A stretch of 56,648 nucleotides of DNA from Lysinibacillus sphaericus OT4b.31 (GTDB lineage: Bacteria; Bacillota; Bacilli; Bacillales_A; Planococcaceae). Numbering within the stretch: position 1 is the first letter of the stretch; each line of letters begins with the position of its first letter. Positions 44,336 to 56,559 of this stretch are shown piece by piece. Location of the stretch: contig NZ_KB933398.1 of NCBI RefSeq assembly GCF_000392615.1, forward strand, positions 4,040,374 through 4,097,021, read 5' to 3'. The position numbers and the translations under genes are program-made. Below the pieces are notes generated by a model, which was given only the letters and a program-made list of their open reading frames with translations, was not told the origin of the DNA and searched no databases.

Positions 44336-45102
44336 TTTTTAGCCCCTCCATTTTGAGCAGGTTGTGTTTTATCCTTTTGCCAAGGTTTGTAAATAAAAAG
44401 GTTTTGGAGAATCGAGATAATGTTCCCGATTACCCAGTACAATGATAATGCCGCTGGTAAAGCCATACCGAAACCAATAATCATGAATGGCATAATGTAC
44501 ATCATCATCTTCATTTGAGGGTTGTCCATTGCTGGGCCCGTACGTAATACGATAAATTGCATTAAACCAGCAAGAATCGCTAGTACTGGTGCTGGATCTG
44601 CTAATGGGAACATAAAGAAATTTCCTAAATCAAAAGCAGATGTAGCATTCATACGACTAATCGCATGATAGAAACCAATTAAAATTGGCATTTGAATAAA
44701 CGCAGGTAAACATCCAGCAATAGGATTGGCTCCCGATTCACTCATTAACTTCATCATTTCTTGTTGGTACTGTTTCTGCGTTTGTGCATCCTTAGAAGCG
44801 TACTTCTTTTGCAATTCCTTCATTTTTGGCTGAAGTTCTTGCATTTTTTTAGAACTCTTTGTTTGTTTAATCATTAATGGAAGAATCGCTAAACGAATAA
44901 TAATTGTTACTGCAATAATCCCCCATGCATACGTACCGAGTAAATCAGCAAAGTACTTAATCGCTGATACTAATGGCCAAACGATGAATTCATTCCAGAA
45001 GCCTTCGCTATCTTTGGAGATAGGCTCATTAAATTCTGTACAACCAGATAGCAGCAATGCTACGGATACTAGCGACAAAATTACCCAAAGTTGTTTTTTC
45101 AA
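44332..45102 (-). CDS. yidC: Membrane protein insertase YidC (SpoIIIJ/OxaA1)
   Basis: This 256-residue lipoprotein insertase places proteins in the membrane with or without SecYEG. The signal ends in the lipobox LLLSGC. Five membrane helices follow (for example YAWGIIAVTIIIRLAILPLM and PAALSLYWVIGNIISILQNL), with the conserved hydrophilic-groove Arg in IIIRLAILP. The TTG start (MKKQLW) has GGGGGA six bases ahead and gives the family length. A longer frame from an upstream ATG is rejected. Confidence 0.94.
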   Translation of the reverse strand: MKKQLWVILSLVSVALLLSGCTEFNEPISKDSEGFWNEFIVWPLVSAIKYFADLLGTYAWGIIAVTIIIRLAILPLMIKQTKSSKKMQELQPKMKELQKKYASKDAQTQKQYQQEMMKLMSESGANPIAGCLPAFIQMPILIGFYHAISRMNATSAFDLGNFFMFPLADPAPVLAILAGLMQFIVLRTGPAMDNPQMKMMMYIMPFMIIGFGMALPAALSLYWVIGNIISILQNLFIYKPWQKDKTQPAQNGGAKK

Positions 45103-45355
45103 CCGTCTTCCCCCTACAAACCTATTCAATTTTCTTAAATCTATCTACGTTCTTTCTTACTTCTTCTTTACTCAACACATTCTCTCGCTTTTGAATAAAG
45201 TTAACAGTTATTTTATCATGCAAATAAGCTTTGACTCTACTAATTGTTCCAACTTAATATACCCATTCAAATAAGGAGAGTTACTATATTTACATTTGCT
45301 ACAGTGGAACTTTATACGAAAGTGCGCTTTGTTGCCACTTTATTTGCCGTACGTA

Positions 45356-45700
45356 CTATGCTTTTTTTAAAACTTTAGCAATTCGTAATACATGCTGCAA
45401 ACTTTGTTTCACTTCATGAAAATCCATAGTGGCCGCCGGATGTCTGGCGATAATAACATAGTCCATATTCGGCTTGAGCTCATCTTTTAATTCATGAATG
45501 CTTTGTCGAATATAACGCTTAATCTGGTTGCATGTTACCGCATTTCCAACCTTTTTACTAACCGATAAACCTATGCGTAATTCCGTTTGTCCCTCTTTTG
45601 GTAAATAATAAATGACAAACTGGCGATTAGCGAAAGACTTTCCCTTTTTAAACACCTTTTGAAAATCTTCATTCTTTTTCACTCGTTGGCGTTTTTTCAT
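45356..45700 (-). CDS. rnpA: Ribonuclease P protein component
   Basis: This 114-residue basic protein assists the RNase P RNA in tRNA 5' maturation. It contains [27 protein letters not shown], which carries the conserved RNA-binding RNR-like motif in variant form (N-x-I-K-R). The start MKKRQRVKK has AGGTG upstream, so a three-codon extension is rejected. The spacing to yidC (253 bases) is larger than in Bacillus, where the two are closer. Confidence 0.95.
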   Translation of the reverse strand: MKKRQRVKKNEDFQKVFKKGKSFANRQFVIYYLPKEGQTELRIGLSVSKKVGNAVTCNQIKRYIRQSIHELKDELKPNMDYVIIARHPAATMDFHEVKQSLQHVLRIAKVLKKA

Positions 45701-45773
45701 TACTTTCACCTGCTACTAAATAATATCCTTCAATCTTTATTGTTAGGTTTACCAAAAATAAAGAAAAAAAAGA

Positions 45774-45793
45774 CCACTGATGTGGCTCAGTGG
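45774..45793 (-). terminator. Hairpin between rpmH and rnpA
   Basis: A 7-bp stem CCACTGA with TCAGTGG and a long pyrimidine and T run on the minus strand lie between the two genes, probably as a partial terminator that sets higher rpmH than rnpA expression. Confidence 0.75.
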
Positions 45794-45800
45794 ACTTATT

Positions 45801-45935
45801 TTATGCTGATAAAACTTTTCTACCTTTACGACGGCGAGCAGCTAGAACTTTACGACCGTTTTTCGTGCTCATGCGTGCGCGGAAACCGTGAACTTTGCTG
45901 TGCTTACGCTTTTTTGGTTGGTAAGTACGTTTCAT
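45801..45935 (-). CDS. rpmH: 50S ribosomal protein L34
   Basis: This 44-residue basic protein starts [18 protein letters not shown] and continues through [20 protein letters not shown], the universal L34 sequence. AGGAGGTG precedes the start. A longer open frame upstream is not used. It is the first gene left of oriC, divergent from dnaA. Confidence 0.97.
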   Translation of the reverse strand: MKRTYQPKKRKHSKVHGFRARMSTKNGRKVLAARRRKGRKVLSA

Positions 45936-46487
45936 GTTTATAGACACCTCCTGAATGAAAGTTGAATTTTTCAACATACAGACCTGCATATTATATAAAG
46001 TAATCAGCTATTTTGTCAATGTATTTCATAAATTTCTTTCGACAATTATTTCTCGGTTATTATTTTGCTTAATTATAATTATCCACAGAAAACTTGTCTT
46101 TTTTACACAGAGTTGTGTATAGTATTTTTTGCATGTTTTTTTATCCACAAGTGTTATCTACAGCTTTTTCACATAAGCAGTGCTTGTGGACAACTCAAAA
46201 GTGCATAAACAAAGGTTGTGTGGATAAGTTTCACAAACTATTGAAATAGCTTTGTTTTTCTGATACGATAACTGTGCTTCACTTTGTTGAAAACTGAAAC
46301 GAACTAATCTTTTATCCACAACTGTTGATATGCTGTGGATAATTTTTATCACAGCCTTTGGTTAAGTTTTATCCACAGCTTGTGATTTTGTGGACTAGTC
46401 GTAAAATGAACGTATTTACTTATCACATAAATGCACTAAATTTTTTTATTGCTGTATATGTATTGAACTGTAAAGGAGAATAGCAGC
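45936..46487. other. oriC: oriC left part: DnaA-box array upstream of dnaA
   Basis: The 552-base rpmH-dnaA spacer carries at least six exact DnaA boxes: TTATCCACA at 46079, 46141, 46312 and 46369, and the complement at 46219 and 46334. One-mismatch boxes are at 46154 and 46185. They are mixed in orientation, as in the Bacillus origin (incA/incB regions). The region also holds the rpmH and dnaA promoters. It is the upstream half of a bipartite origin. Confidence 0.92.
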
Positions 46488-47837
46488 TTGGAACATTTAG
46501 AAGAATTATGGAATAATGTCCTGGCTCAAGTTGAACAAAAAATTTCTAAACCAAGCTTCGAAACGTGGCTAAAGTCTACAAAACTACTTTCTTACAATGG
46601 AAGTGGATCAACCGTGACAATTGCTGCGCCAAATTCGTTTGCTCGAGATTGGCTTGAGAATCATTATATTCATTTGATTACAGGTATATTAACGGAGCTT
46701 ACAGGCGAAGACTTGCTTATTAAATTTGTTGTTCAAAAAAACCAGGATTCGGACGATTTTGATTTACCAGCGCCTATTATCCAAGCAAAAAATAACGATC
46801 ATCATGATATTTCACCAGGTATGTTAAATCCGAAATATACATTTGATACGTTTGTCATAGGCTCTGGAAACCGCTTTGCACATGCTGCCTCGTTAGCTGT
46901 TGCAGAAGCCCCTGCGAAGGCTTATAACCCTTTCTTTATATATGGGGGAGTAGGGCTTGGTAAAACCCATTTAATGCACGCCATTGGCCACTATGTGTTA
47001 GAACATAATCCCAATGCAAAAGTTGTGTACTTATCATCCGAGAAGTTTACAAATGAATTTATTAACTCTATTCGTGATAATAAGGCACTCGATTTTCGCA
47101 ATAAATATCGTAATGTAGATGTGCTGCTAATTGATGATATTCAATTCTTAGCCGGAAAAGAATCTACACAAGAAGAATTTTTCCATACATTTAACACATT
47201 GCATGAGGAATCAAAGCAAATTGTTATTTCAAGTGACCGCCCACCAAAGGAGATTCCCACATTAGAGGATCGCTTACGCTCCCGGTTTGAATGGGGATTG
47301 ATTACTGATATTGCACCACCCGATTTAGAGACTCGTATTGCTATTCTACGGAAAAAGGCAAAAGCAGATGGTCTAGACGTTCCAAATGAAGTAATGCTCT
47401 ATATTGCGAACCAGATTGACTCCAATATCCGGGAGCTTGAAGGTGCGCTTATTCGTGTCGTGGCGTACTCATCGCTTGTTAACAAGGACATTAACGCTAC
47501 ATTAGCTGCTGAAGCTTTGAAAGATATAATTCCTAATTCTAAACCACGAACTGTCTCCATTTTAGATATTCAAAATGCAGTAGGAGAGCACTTTAATATT
47601 CGTTTAGAGGATTTTGTCGCTAAAAAACGAACAAAATTAATTGCATTTCCACGTCAAATTGCGATGTTTTTATCACGCGAATTAACAGATTTTTCGCTGC
47701 CGAAAATTGGAGAAGAATTTGGGGGTCGTGATCATACAACAGTTATCCATGCTCACGAAAAAATATCTTCTATGTTGAAAAATGACACTCAGCTGCAACA
47801 AGATATTAAACAAATACGGAGCATGCTAGGGAAATAA
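46488..47837 (+). CDS. dnaA: Replication initiator DnaA
   Basis: This 449-residue AAA+ initiator binds DnaA boxes and opens the origin. Domain I is at the N-terminus ([19 protein letters not shown]). The AAA+ core has Walker [19 protein letters not shown], Walker [16 protein letters not shown] and sensor motifs. Domain IV has the DnaA signature [15 protein letters not shown]. Domain II is short. The start is TTG, with AAAGGAG eight to ten bases before, which may lower expression. The upstream boxes allow autoregulation. Confidence 0.98.
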   Translation: MEHLEELWNNVLAQVEQKISKPSFETWLKSTKLLSYNGSGSTVTIAAPNSFARDWLENHYIHLITGILTELTGEDLLIKFVVQKNQDSDDFDLPAPIIQAKNNDHHDISPGMLNPKYTFDTFVIGSGNRFAHAASLAVAEAPAKAYNPFFIYGGVGLGKTHLMHAIGHYVLEHNPNAKVVYLSSEKFTNEFINSIRDNKALDFRNKYRNVDVLLIDDIQFLAGKESTQEEFFHTFNTLHEESKQIVISSDRPPKEIPTLEDRLRSRFEWGLITDIAPPDLETRIAILRKKAKADGLDVPNEVMLYIANQIDSNIRELEGALIRVVAYSSLVNKDINATLAAEALKDIIPNSKPRTVSILDIQNAVGEHFNIRLEDFVAKKRTKLIAFPRQIAMFLSRELTDFSLPKIGEEFGGRDHTTVIHAHEKISSMLKNDTQLQQDIKQIRSMLGK

Positions 47838-48005
47838 TCCTGTGGACAATTCAATTATTTAAACACAAACTTATGCACAGTCTATCTACATGTGGATAGA
47901 CTGATTTCATTCATCTCAAAGCACTTATCCACAAATCCACAGGGCCTATTACTATATCTTTTAATATTTAATAAATAAATAATATAAATATGTGAGGGAA
48001 AACAA
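47838..48005. other. oriC: oriC right part: DnaA boxes, trio-like stretch and AT-rich unwinding region
   Basis: After dnaA come a TGTGGACAA-type box (47842), a palindromic pair around 47881-47898 (CTATCTACATGTGGATAG) and an exact box at 47925-47933. A second, weaker box (AAATCCACA) runs into GGGCC and CTATTACTATATC. The latter resembles the DnaA-trio segment next to the GC cluster of the Bacillus origin. About 35 almost pure A/T bases follow (47957-47993). This is the likely duplex unwinding site. Confidence 0.88.
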
Positions 48006-49142
48006 ATGAAATTTGATATTTTACGTGACCGTTTATTAGAGGGTTTAAATGATGTCATGAAAGCTGTAAGTTCTAAAACGACTATTCCGATTTTAACGGG
48101 GATAAAAATTGATGTGACAAATGAGGGTATCCGTTTAACAGGTAGTGATGCAGACATTACAATTCAAACATTTATTCCTGTAGAAGAAGATGGCCAACAA
48201 ATTATCCAGATAGCAGAAACAGGTTCAATTGTTGTACAAGCTCGTATGTTCAATGAAATAGTACGTAAATTACCAACAAATGATGTTGAAATTCAAGTAA
48301 CAGCTGGTTTCCAAACACATATTCGTTCAGGTAAATCTGAATTCCATTTAATTGGCTCAGATGCAGCAGAGTATCCTTTACTACCTGAATTAACGGAAGA
48401 TCAAAAATTTACTATACCTGCAGACCTATTAAAAACAATTATCCGTGAAACAGTATTTGCAGTTGCCACTTCAGAAAGCAGACCGGTGTTGACAGGTGTA
48501 AACTGGCAGATCAAAAATGAAGCTTTAATCTGTGTTGCAACAGATAGTCATCGTCTAGCAAGACGAAAAGTACAATTAGAAAATTTACCAGCTGTCGAAC
48601 ATAGCGTAGTAATTCCTGGAAAAAGCTTAAATGAATTAAATAAGGTGTTAGAAGATTCTACAAACCTTGTTCAAATTGTTATTACTAGCCAGCAAGTATT
48701 ATTTAAAACTGGGGATGTATTATTCTTCTCTCGTTTACTAGAAGGCAATTACCCAGATACAACACGTTTAATTCCAGAAGAATATCAAACAAATGTGACG
48801 ATTAATGGTAAAGCATTATTACAGGCAATCGATCGTGCATCACTTGTAGCTCGCGGTGATCGTAATAATGTCGTGCGCTTCGACATTTTAGATAATCAAG
48901 CTGTCGAAGTGTCATCCAATTCACCAGAAATAGGTAAAGTGCAAGAAGAAATTCCAGTAGAAGCATTAGAAGGGGAGGGCTTAAAGATTTCCTTTAGTGC
49001 GAAATACATGATGGAAGCCTTAAAAGCAATTGATGGTCAAGATGTCGTTATTCAATTTACAGGGGCTATGAGACCATTTATTTTACGTTCTGTACATGAT
49101 GACGCAATTCTACAGTTAATTTTACCAGTTCGTACTTACTAA
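48006..49142 (+). CDS. dnaN: DNA polymerase III sliding clamp (beta subunit)
   Basis: This 378-residue clamp dimerises around DNA and tethers the replicative polymerase. It has three repeated DNA-clamp domains, with landmarks SSKTTIPILTGIKIDV, EFHLIGSDAAEYPLLPEL and the C-terminal GAMRPFILRSVHDDAILQLI followed by LPVRTY. It follows dnaA after the origin spacer, and the GTGAGGG site is adjacent to the ATG. Confidence 0.98.
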   Translation: MKFDILRDRLLEGLNDVMKAVSSKTTIPILTGIKIDVTNEGIRLTGSDADITIQTFIPVEEDGQQIIQIAETGSIVVQARMFNEIVRKLPTNDVEIQVTAGFQTHIRSGKSEFHLIGSDAAEYPLLPELTEDQKFTIPADLLKTIIRETVFAVATSESRPVLTGVNWQIKNEALICVATDSHRLARRKVQLENLPAVEHSVVIPGKSLNELNKVLEDSTNLVQIVITSQQVLFKTGDVLFFSRLLEGNYPDTTRLIPEEYQTNVTINGKALLQAIDRASLVARGDRNNVVRFDILDNQAVEVSSNSPEIGKVQEEIPVEALEGEGLKISFSAKYMMEALKAIDGQDVVIQFTGAMRPFILRSVHDDAILQLILPVRTY

Positions 49143-49231
49143 TTTTTATGACGTAGGTAGCTGGTTAAAGAACCGTTCTTAAAGTTCACTTTATTTGCCA
49201 GTCACCACTAATAACTTTGATACGCTTTAGG

Positions 49232-49262
49232 AGATAGTCGTTAACTGCGGCTATCTTTTTTT
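49232..49262 (+). terminator. Terminator after dnaN
   Basis: The hairpin AGATAG...CTATCT with inner CG/CG pairs is followed by eight T residues. It separates dnaN from the yaaA-recF unit, perhaps partially. Confidence 0.8.
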
Positions 49263-49327
49263 ACTTATGGTGCATTTTTAGGTATGATAGAGAGATAGAT
49301 ATTCTGTATTTGGAGGGTGGCACAACT

Positions 49328-49552
49328 ATGAAAGACATTGAAATTGACGTTGAGTTTGTGACGTTAGGACAACTTTTGAAAATGACCGATGCTATTAGCT
49401 CAGGTGGTATGGCTAAATGGTTTTTACACGAAAATGAAGTATACGTAAATGGTGAGGTAGATGATCGCCGTGGTCGCAAATTGCGTAATGGAGACGTTGT
49501 AAATATACCTGGATGTGGTCGGTTTCGTATCGTTGGACCCGCTGGACAATAA
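49328..49552 (+). CDS. yaaA: S4-domain RNA-binding protein YaaA
   Basis: This 74-residue S4-like protein (QLLKMTDAISSGGMAKWFL, VYVNGEVDDRRGRKLRNGDVV) is implicated in ribosome assembly. It lies between dnaN and recF as in Bacillus. The ATG with GGAGGGTGG upstream is chosen over a TTG six codons earlier that overlaps this site. The stop is three bases before recF. Confidence 0.93.
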   Translation: MKDIEIDVEFVTLGQLLKMTDAISSGGMAKWFLHENEVYVNGEVDDRRGRKLRNGDVVNIPGCGRFRIVGPAGQ

Positions 49553-49555
49553 ACT

Positions 49556-50671
49556 ATGCATATTGAGCAGTTAAAACTTACAAATTACCGCAACTATGAT
49601 ACTTTAGCGTTAAATTTCTCTCCAAAAATTAATGTATTTATTGGTGAAAATGCGCAAGGGAAAACAAATGTTATGGAATCCATTTACGTATTGGCCATGG
49701 CTAAGTCACATCGTACGACGAACGATAAAGAATTGATACGTTGGGATTCAGACTATGGTAAAATAGAAGGGGCCATTCAAAAAAGGCACGGAATTTTACC
49801 AATTGAGCTTACGATTACGAAAAAGGGTAAAAAAGGTAAAATAAATCATATTGAGCAAAGTCGCCTTAGTCATTATATTGGTCAAATGAATGTGGTTATG
49901 TTTGCACCCGAAGATTTGAATGTCGTAAAAGGGAGTCCGCAAATACGACGACGTTTTATTGATATGGAGATTGGACAAATCTCTCCAGTCTACTTACATG
50001 ATTTATTAACCTTTCAAAAAATTTTAAAACAACGTAATCATTATTTAAAACTGAATCAAGGCAAAGTAATGACAGATGATGTGATGTATGAAGTCTATAA
50101 TGAGCAATATATTCATGCAGCTACCCAAATTATTCGTAAAAGATTTCAATTTATGGATTTATTACAGGAGTGGGCAGAACCAATTCACGCAGGTATTTCA
50201 CAAGGTAAAGAAACATTAGCTATTAAATACCGCACAGTAGCGGGTATTGAAAAAGAACACACTCCTAGTGAAGTTGAAAATCTTTTGCACAAAAAGCTGT
50301 TAGAGGTAAAGGCTCGTGAATTTGAACGAGGCGTAACTATGGTTGGGCCACATAGAGATGATTTGCAGTTTTTAGTGAATAACTATGATGTGCAGACATA
50401 TGGTTCTCAAGGGCAACAACGTACAACTGCTTTGTCATTAAAGCTCGCCGAAATAGAATTAATTAAACAAGAAACAAATGAAACACCCATTCTACTTTTA
50501 GACGATGTATTGTCGGAACTCGATGATTATCGCCAATCGCATTTATTAAATACCATTCAAGGTGAGGTCCAAACTTTTGTAACTACTACAAGTGTTGATG
50601 GAATTCATCATGAGACGATGGAACATGCACAACTGTTCCACGTGAAACAAGGTGCGATTGAGGAAAGTTAG
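49556..50671 (+). CDS. recF: DNA replication and repair protein RecF
   Basis: This 371-residue SMC-like ABC ATPase loads RecA at gaps. Walker A is [20 protein letters not shown], the ABC signature region is [19 protein letters not shown], and Walker B is [14 protein letters not shown]. The last codons contain a perfect parS site (50634-50649), encoding LFHVKQG. It is coupled to yaaA by three bases. Confidence 0.97.
   Translation: MHIEQLKLTNYRNYDTLALNFSPKINVFIGENAQGKTNVMESIYVLAMAKSHRTTNDKELIRWDSDYGKIEGAIQKRHGILPIELTITKKGKKGKINHIEQSRLSHYIGQMNVVMFAPEDLNVVKGSPQIRRRFIDMEIGQISPVYLHDLLTFQKILKQRNHYLKLNQGKVMTDDVMYEVYNEQYIHAATQIIRKRFQFMDLLQEWAEPIHAGISQGKETLAIKYRTVAGIEKEHTPSEVENLLHKKLLEVKAREFERGVTMVGPHRDDLQFLVNNYDVQTYGSQGQQRTTALSLKLAEIELIKQETNETPILLLDDVLSELDDYRQSHLLNTIQGEVQTFVTTTSVDGIHHETMEHAQLFHVKQGAIEES
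50634..50649. promoter_or_regulatory. Perfect parS site inside recF
   Basis: TGTTCCACGTGAAACA is an exact match to the parS consensus, in the final codons of recF. It lies about 4 kb right of dnaA. Confidence 0.93.
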
Positions 50672-50762
50672 CCAGGGAGTTTTTTAGATTATAAAAGAAT
50701 GGTAATAGTCAGCTCGGTTGACTGTTCATTCATTTACACACAATGATGTTATGAAGGAGTAG

Positions 50763-52700
<1,938 letters not shown>

Positions 52701-52724
52701 TTTTCGTGAGGGGAGGTCTACACT

Positions 52725-55196
52725 TTGTCAGAACAAGAACGCTCCGGTGTTAAAGGAATTAATATAACAGAAGAAATTGAAACATCCTTTCTCGATTATG
52801 CAATGAGTGTAATCGTATCACGTGCATTACCAGACGTACGTGATGGACTAAAACCAGTACATCGTCGTATTTTATATGGCATGCAAGAGTTAGGAAATAC
52901 AGCAGATAAAGCGTATAAAAAATCAGCACGTATTGTTGGGGATGTAATGGGTAAGTTTCACCCACATGGTGACTCGTCCATTTATGACGCAATGGTGCGT
53001 ATGGCGCAAGACTTTAGTTACCGTTACATGCTCGTTGACGGCCATGGTAACTTTGGATCTGTCGATGGCGATGGTGCTGCAGCGATGCGTTATACTGAGT
53101 CTCGCATGTCTCGTATTGCAATGGAGATGCTCCGTGATATTAACAAAAATACAATTGACTATACTGACAACTACGATGGTTCTGAAAAGGAACCAGTTGT
53201 TCTACCAAGTCGTTATCCAAACTTATTAGTAAATGGTGCAGCGGGGATAGCTGTTGGGATGGCCACGAATATTCCACCACATCAACTTGGAGAGACAATC
53301 GATGCAGTACTAGCACTTTCTGAAAATCCTGCGATTACAACAGAAGAGCTTATGGAAATTATCCCTGGACCTGATTTCCCGACTGGCGGTTTAATTTTAG
53401 GTCGGAGCGGCATTCGTCGTGCCTATGAAACTGGGCGCGGATCAATTATTATTCGTGCAAAAGTAGAAATTGAACAAAAAGCGAATGGTAAAGAAACAAT
53501 TCTTATTCATGAATTGCCTTATCAAGTAAACAAAGCAAAGCTTATTGAAAAGATTGCAGAGCTTGTACGTGATAAAAAAATAGATGGCATTACAAACTTA
53601 AGGGATGAATCAGACCGTCGTGGTATGCGTGTGGTCATTGAAGTGCGTAAAGACGCCAATGCCAATGTCGTTTTAAATAATTTATATAAACAAACAGCAA
53701 TGCAATCAAGCTTCGGCATTAATATGTTGTCGCTAGTAAGTGGTCAACCAAAAGTAATGGGCTTAAAAGAGATGCTATATCATTATCTTGAGCATCAAAA
53801 AGTCATTATTCGTCGTCGTACAGAATTTGATTTAAAGAAAGCAGAAGACCGTGCACATATTTTAGAAGGTTTACGAATTGCACTTGATCATATCGATGAA
53901 ATAATTGCAATTATTCGTGGCTCTCGTAGTGGTGATGAAGCGAAGCCGCAATTGATGGAACGATTTAATTTATCAGAGCGTCAAGCACAAGCAATTTTAG
54001 ACATGCGCTTAGTACGTTTAAGTGGTTTAGAGCGTGAAAAAATAGAAGCAGAATATCAAGAGCTACAAGTGCTAATTGCTGAGTTGAAAGCAATCTTAGC
54101 AGACGAAGCAAAAATTGTTGAAATTATTCGTACTGAAATAATAGAAGTAAAAGAACGTTTTAATGATACACGTCGCACAGAAATTACATCTGGCGGTATG
54201 GAAATGATAGAGGACGAGGATTTAATTCCTGTCGAAAATTCAGTAGTCACTTTAACTCATAACGGTTATATTAAGCGTTTAGCTGCGAATACATATCGCA
54301 GTCAAAAGCGTGGTGGTCGTGGTGTACAAGGGATGGGTACAAACGAAGATGATTTCGTAGAACACCTGATGAATACATCTACACATGATACAATTCTATT
54401 CTTTACATCAAAAGGCAAAGTATTCCGAGCAAAAGGTTATGAGATTCCTGAATACGGTCGTACAGCAAAAGGACTACCAATTGTTAACTTACTCAATATT
54501 GAAAAAGATGAGAAAGTAACTGCGATGATCCGTGTTGCTTCATTTGAAGACGATGCATACTTTATCTTTACGACAAAAACAGGTATTACAAAACGTACAC
54601 CAGTATCACAATTTGCGAATATCCGTACAAATGGCTTAATAGCAATTAGCTTACGTGAAGATGATGATTTAATTGCTGTTCGTTTAACAGATGGTTCTAA
54701 ACAAGTGATTATAGGTACGCGTGATGGAATGCTTGTACGTTTCCAAGAAGATGATATTCGCTCAATGGGTCGTACAGCTGGCGGTGTTCGTGGTATTAAA
54801 CTACGTGACGGTGACGAAGTAGTTGGAATGGAAATCGTTGAGTCTGGGGAAGAAATTCTAGTTGTTACTGCAAAAGGTTACGGCAAACGTACTTCTGAGG
54901 AAGAATATCGTTTACAAAGTCGTGGTGGTGTTGGATTAAAAACAATTCAAATTACGGATAAAAACGGTCCTATGGTAGCTGTAAAAACTGTTGATGGTTC
55001 TGAGGATTTAATGCTAATTACAATTAATGGCATGTTGATACGTATGGACGTAAATGATATTTCGTTAATTGGTCGTAGCACACAAGGTGTTCGTTTAATT
55101 CGTTTAGGAGATGACGAACTGGTTGCAACTGTTGCGAAAGTTGAAAAAGAAGAAGATGACGATTCTTCTGAAGATGATGAACAAGTAGTAGAATAG
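52725..55196 (+). CDS. gyrA: DNA gyrase subunit A
   Basis: This 823-residue cleavage subunit has the catalytic Tyr in [11 protein letters not shown] (about residue 123). The quinolone-resistance region [17 protein letters not shown] carries the wild-type-like Ser-Ser-Ile. A GyrA-box-like [10 protein letters not shown] and six beta-pinwheel repeats form the C-terminal wrapping domain. The end is very acidic ([17 protein letters not shown]). The start is TTG with GGGGAGG upstream. The gene follows gyrB by 24 bases. Confidence 0.97.
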   Translation: MSEQERSGVKGINITEEIETSFLDYAMSVIVSRALPDVRDGLKPVHRRILYGMQELGNTADKAYKKSARIVGDVMGKFHPHGDSSIYDAMVRMAQDFSYRYMLVDGHGNFGSVDGDGAAAMRYTESRMSRIAMEMLRDINKNTIDYTDNYDGSEKEPVVLPSRYPNLLVNGAAGIAVGMATNIPPHQLGETIDAVLALSENPAITTEELMEIIPGPDFPTGGLILGRSGIRRAYETGRGSIIIRAKVEIEQKANGKETILIHELPYQVNKAKLIEKIAELVRDKKIDGITNLRDESDRRGMRVVIEVRKDANANVVLNNLYKQTAMQSSFGINMLSLVSGQPKVMGLKEMLYHYLEHQKVIIRRRTEFDLKKAEDRAHILEGLRIALDHIDEIIAIIRGSRSGDEAKPQLMERFNLSERQAQAILDMRLVRLSGLEREKIEAEYQELQVLIAELKAILADEAKIVEIIRTEIIEVKERFNDTRRTEITSGGMEMIEDEDLIPVENSVVTLTHNGYIKRLAANTYRSQKRGGRGVQGMGTNEDDFVEHLMNTSTHDTILFFTSKGKVFRAKGYEIPEYGRTAKGLPIVNLLNIEKDEKVTAMIRVASFEDDAYFIFTTKTGITKRTPVSQFANIRTNGLIAISLREDDDLIAVRLTDGSKQVIIGTRDGMLVRFQEDDIRSMGRTAGGVRGIKLRDGDEVVGMEIVESGEEILVVTAKGYGKRTSEEEYRLQSRGGVGLKTIQITDKNGPMVAVKTVDGSEDLMLITINGMLIRMDVNDISLIGRSTQGVRLIRLGDDELVATVAKVEKEEDDDSSEDDEQVVE

Positions 55197-55197
55197 T

Positions 55198-55242
55198 AAA
55201 AAACCGATGATCGGCACACTATTGTTGTCGTCATCGGTTTTT
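55198..55242 (+). terminator. Terminator of gyrBA
   Basis: A 12-bp stem AAAAACCGATGA with TCATCGGTTTTT and a T run lies directly after the gyrA stop. Confidence 0.9.
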
Positions 55243-55341
55243 ATTATAAATCATGAAAAATAAGTAATTATTTTGAATTCCATGATAAAATGAAATAACC
55301 TTAATGTTAAGCAAGTGAAATAGTGAAGAGGTGTTAATTTC

Positions 55342-56427
55342 GTGGAAACTATACATGTCCCAATATCAGAGTTACGCATGGGTAAAGTAATATCTGAAGA
55401 TATTTTTGCTAATACGCAATATCCAATAATTTTTAAAGACACAATAATTTCCCATGAGCATCTGCCGGTTTTTAGTGCATTTAATATTGCAAGGGTCCCT
55501 GTATATAAAGATGGGATGAAAGATGCTCAGTTAAATGACGACAAAGAATTAGAAGTTGCAATTCCACCTGAAGCTATCCCAACTTTTAGAAGGGTGTACA
55601 ACAATTCTGTTGAGCAATTTAAAAGGGAATTTAAAAATTGGGAAGCTGGTGCCAAGGTAGATATTGCGAAAGCACGTACAATTATTCTTCCTCTGCTAGA
55701 GATGGTATTAGAAGATCGTACAATTATTTTTGATTTAAACGAGTATTCGAATCCTAAGGACTATTTATATCACCATTGTGTAGCAACTGCGTTGATTTCT
55801 TCTGTTATTGCACAAAAATTAGGTTATGATAGAGGACTCACGATTCAAATAGCAATTGGGGGTTTATTAGCAGATTGTGGTATGGCTAAAATTCACCCGC
55901 GTATTCGGGATAAAAAGACGACGTTAACAGAGCAAGAATTCGATGAGATTTATAAGCATCCTATCTATAGTTATAATATGGTCAAGGATCTAACAATTTT
56001 AAAAGATACGATGAAAGAAGCTATCTTTCAACACCATGAGCGTTTAAACGGAAGCGGTTATCCTAAAGGTGAAAAAATCGCCAACATATCTATTTTCGCA
56101 CAAATAATTGCAGTTGCTGATGTATTTCATGCAATGACATGTGAACGCGTATATCGATCCAAGCAATCTTCTTTTAAAGTGATTGAAATGGTTAATGAAT
56201 CTGAATTTGGAAAGTTTGATATTAAAGTAGTAAGAGCACTTATTGATTTAGTCGCTGATTTACCTATAGGTACAATTGTTGAACTTTCTAATTTAGAACG
56301 TGGTGAAGTAATGTTCGTCAACAAATTTGCTCCAACACGGCCTCTTATTAAATTAAGTAACACAGGAGAGATTTTTGATTTAGGGAAAAACCGTATGTTC
56401 TATATTTCACGTATAATTACTAATTAA
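55342..56427 (+). CDS. Degenerate HD-GYP domain protein
   Basis: This 361-residue protein has an unknown N-terminal part (about 1-130) and an HD-GYP domain (about 135-310) of the cyclic-di-GMP phosphodiesterase family. The GYP signature is present (HHERLNGSGYPKG). However, the HD dyad of the usual LLHDIGK motif is AD (LLADCGMAKIHP), and the later DVYDA motif reads DVFHA. Several metal ligands are therefore lost, and activity is doubtful; a sensing or structural role is possible. The start is GTG with AAGAGG upstream. It lies between gyrA and an rRNA operon. Confidence 0.88.
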   Translation: METIHVPISELRMGKVISEDIFANTQYPIIFKDTIISHEHLPVFSAFNIARVPVYKDGMKDAQLNDDKELEVAIPPEAIPTFRRVYNNSVEQFKREFKNWEAGAKVDIAKARTIILPLLEMVLEDRTIIFDLNEYSNPKDYLYHHCVATALISSVIAQKLGYDRGLTIQIAIGGLLADCGMAKIHPRIRDKKTTLTEQEFDEIYKHPIYSYNMVKDLTILKDTMKEAIFQHHERLNGSGYPKGEKIANISIFAQIIAVADVFHAMTCERVYRSKQSSFKVIEMVNESEFGKFDIKVVRALIDLVADLPIGTIVELSNLERGEVMFVNKFAPTRPLIKLSNTGEIFDLGKNRMFYISRIITN

Positions 56428-56438
56428 CAAAATTGTAG

Positions 56439-56475
56439 TAAGGCGATCATCTAGAATATTGATTGCCTTATTTTC
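56439..56475 (+). terminator. Terminator of the HD-GYP gene
   Basis: An 11-bp stem TAAGGCGATCA with TGATTGCCTTA (one G-T pair) is followed by TTTTCTTT. Confidence 0.85.
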
Positions 56476-56525
56476 TTTATAATCAATGATACTTCAAAAC
56501 TATTTTAATTTTTTTATAGAAAGTG

Positions 56526-56554
56526 TTGACATAGTTTTAGAATCTTGATATTAT
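56526..56554 (+). promoter_or_regulatory. rRNA operon promoter
   Basis: A consensus TTGACA (56526-56531), a 17-base spacer and TATTAT (56549-56554) form a strong sigma-A promoter upstream of a typical rRNA leader. An AT-rich run just before the -35 may act as an UP element. Confidence 0.88.
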
Positions 56555-56559
56555 AAGTA

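Noticed and set aside
49180..49210. Shared CACTTTATTTGCC between 45.34 kb and 49.19 kb as a repeat
   Set aside because: The 13-base match is too short in AT-rich DNA to support a repeat family.
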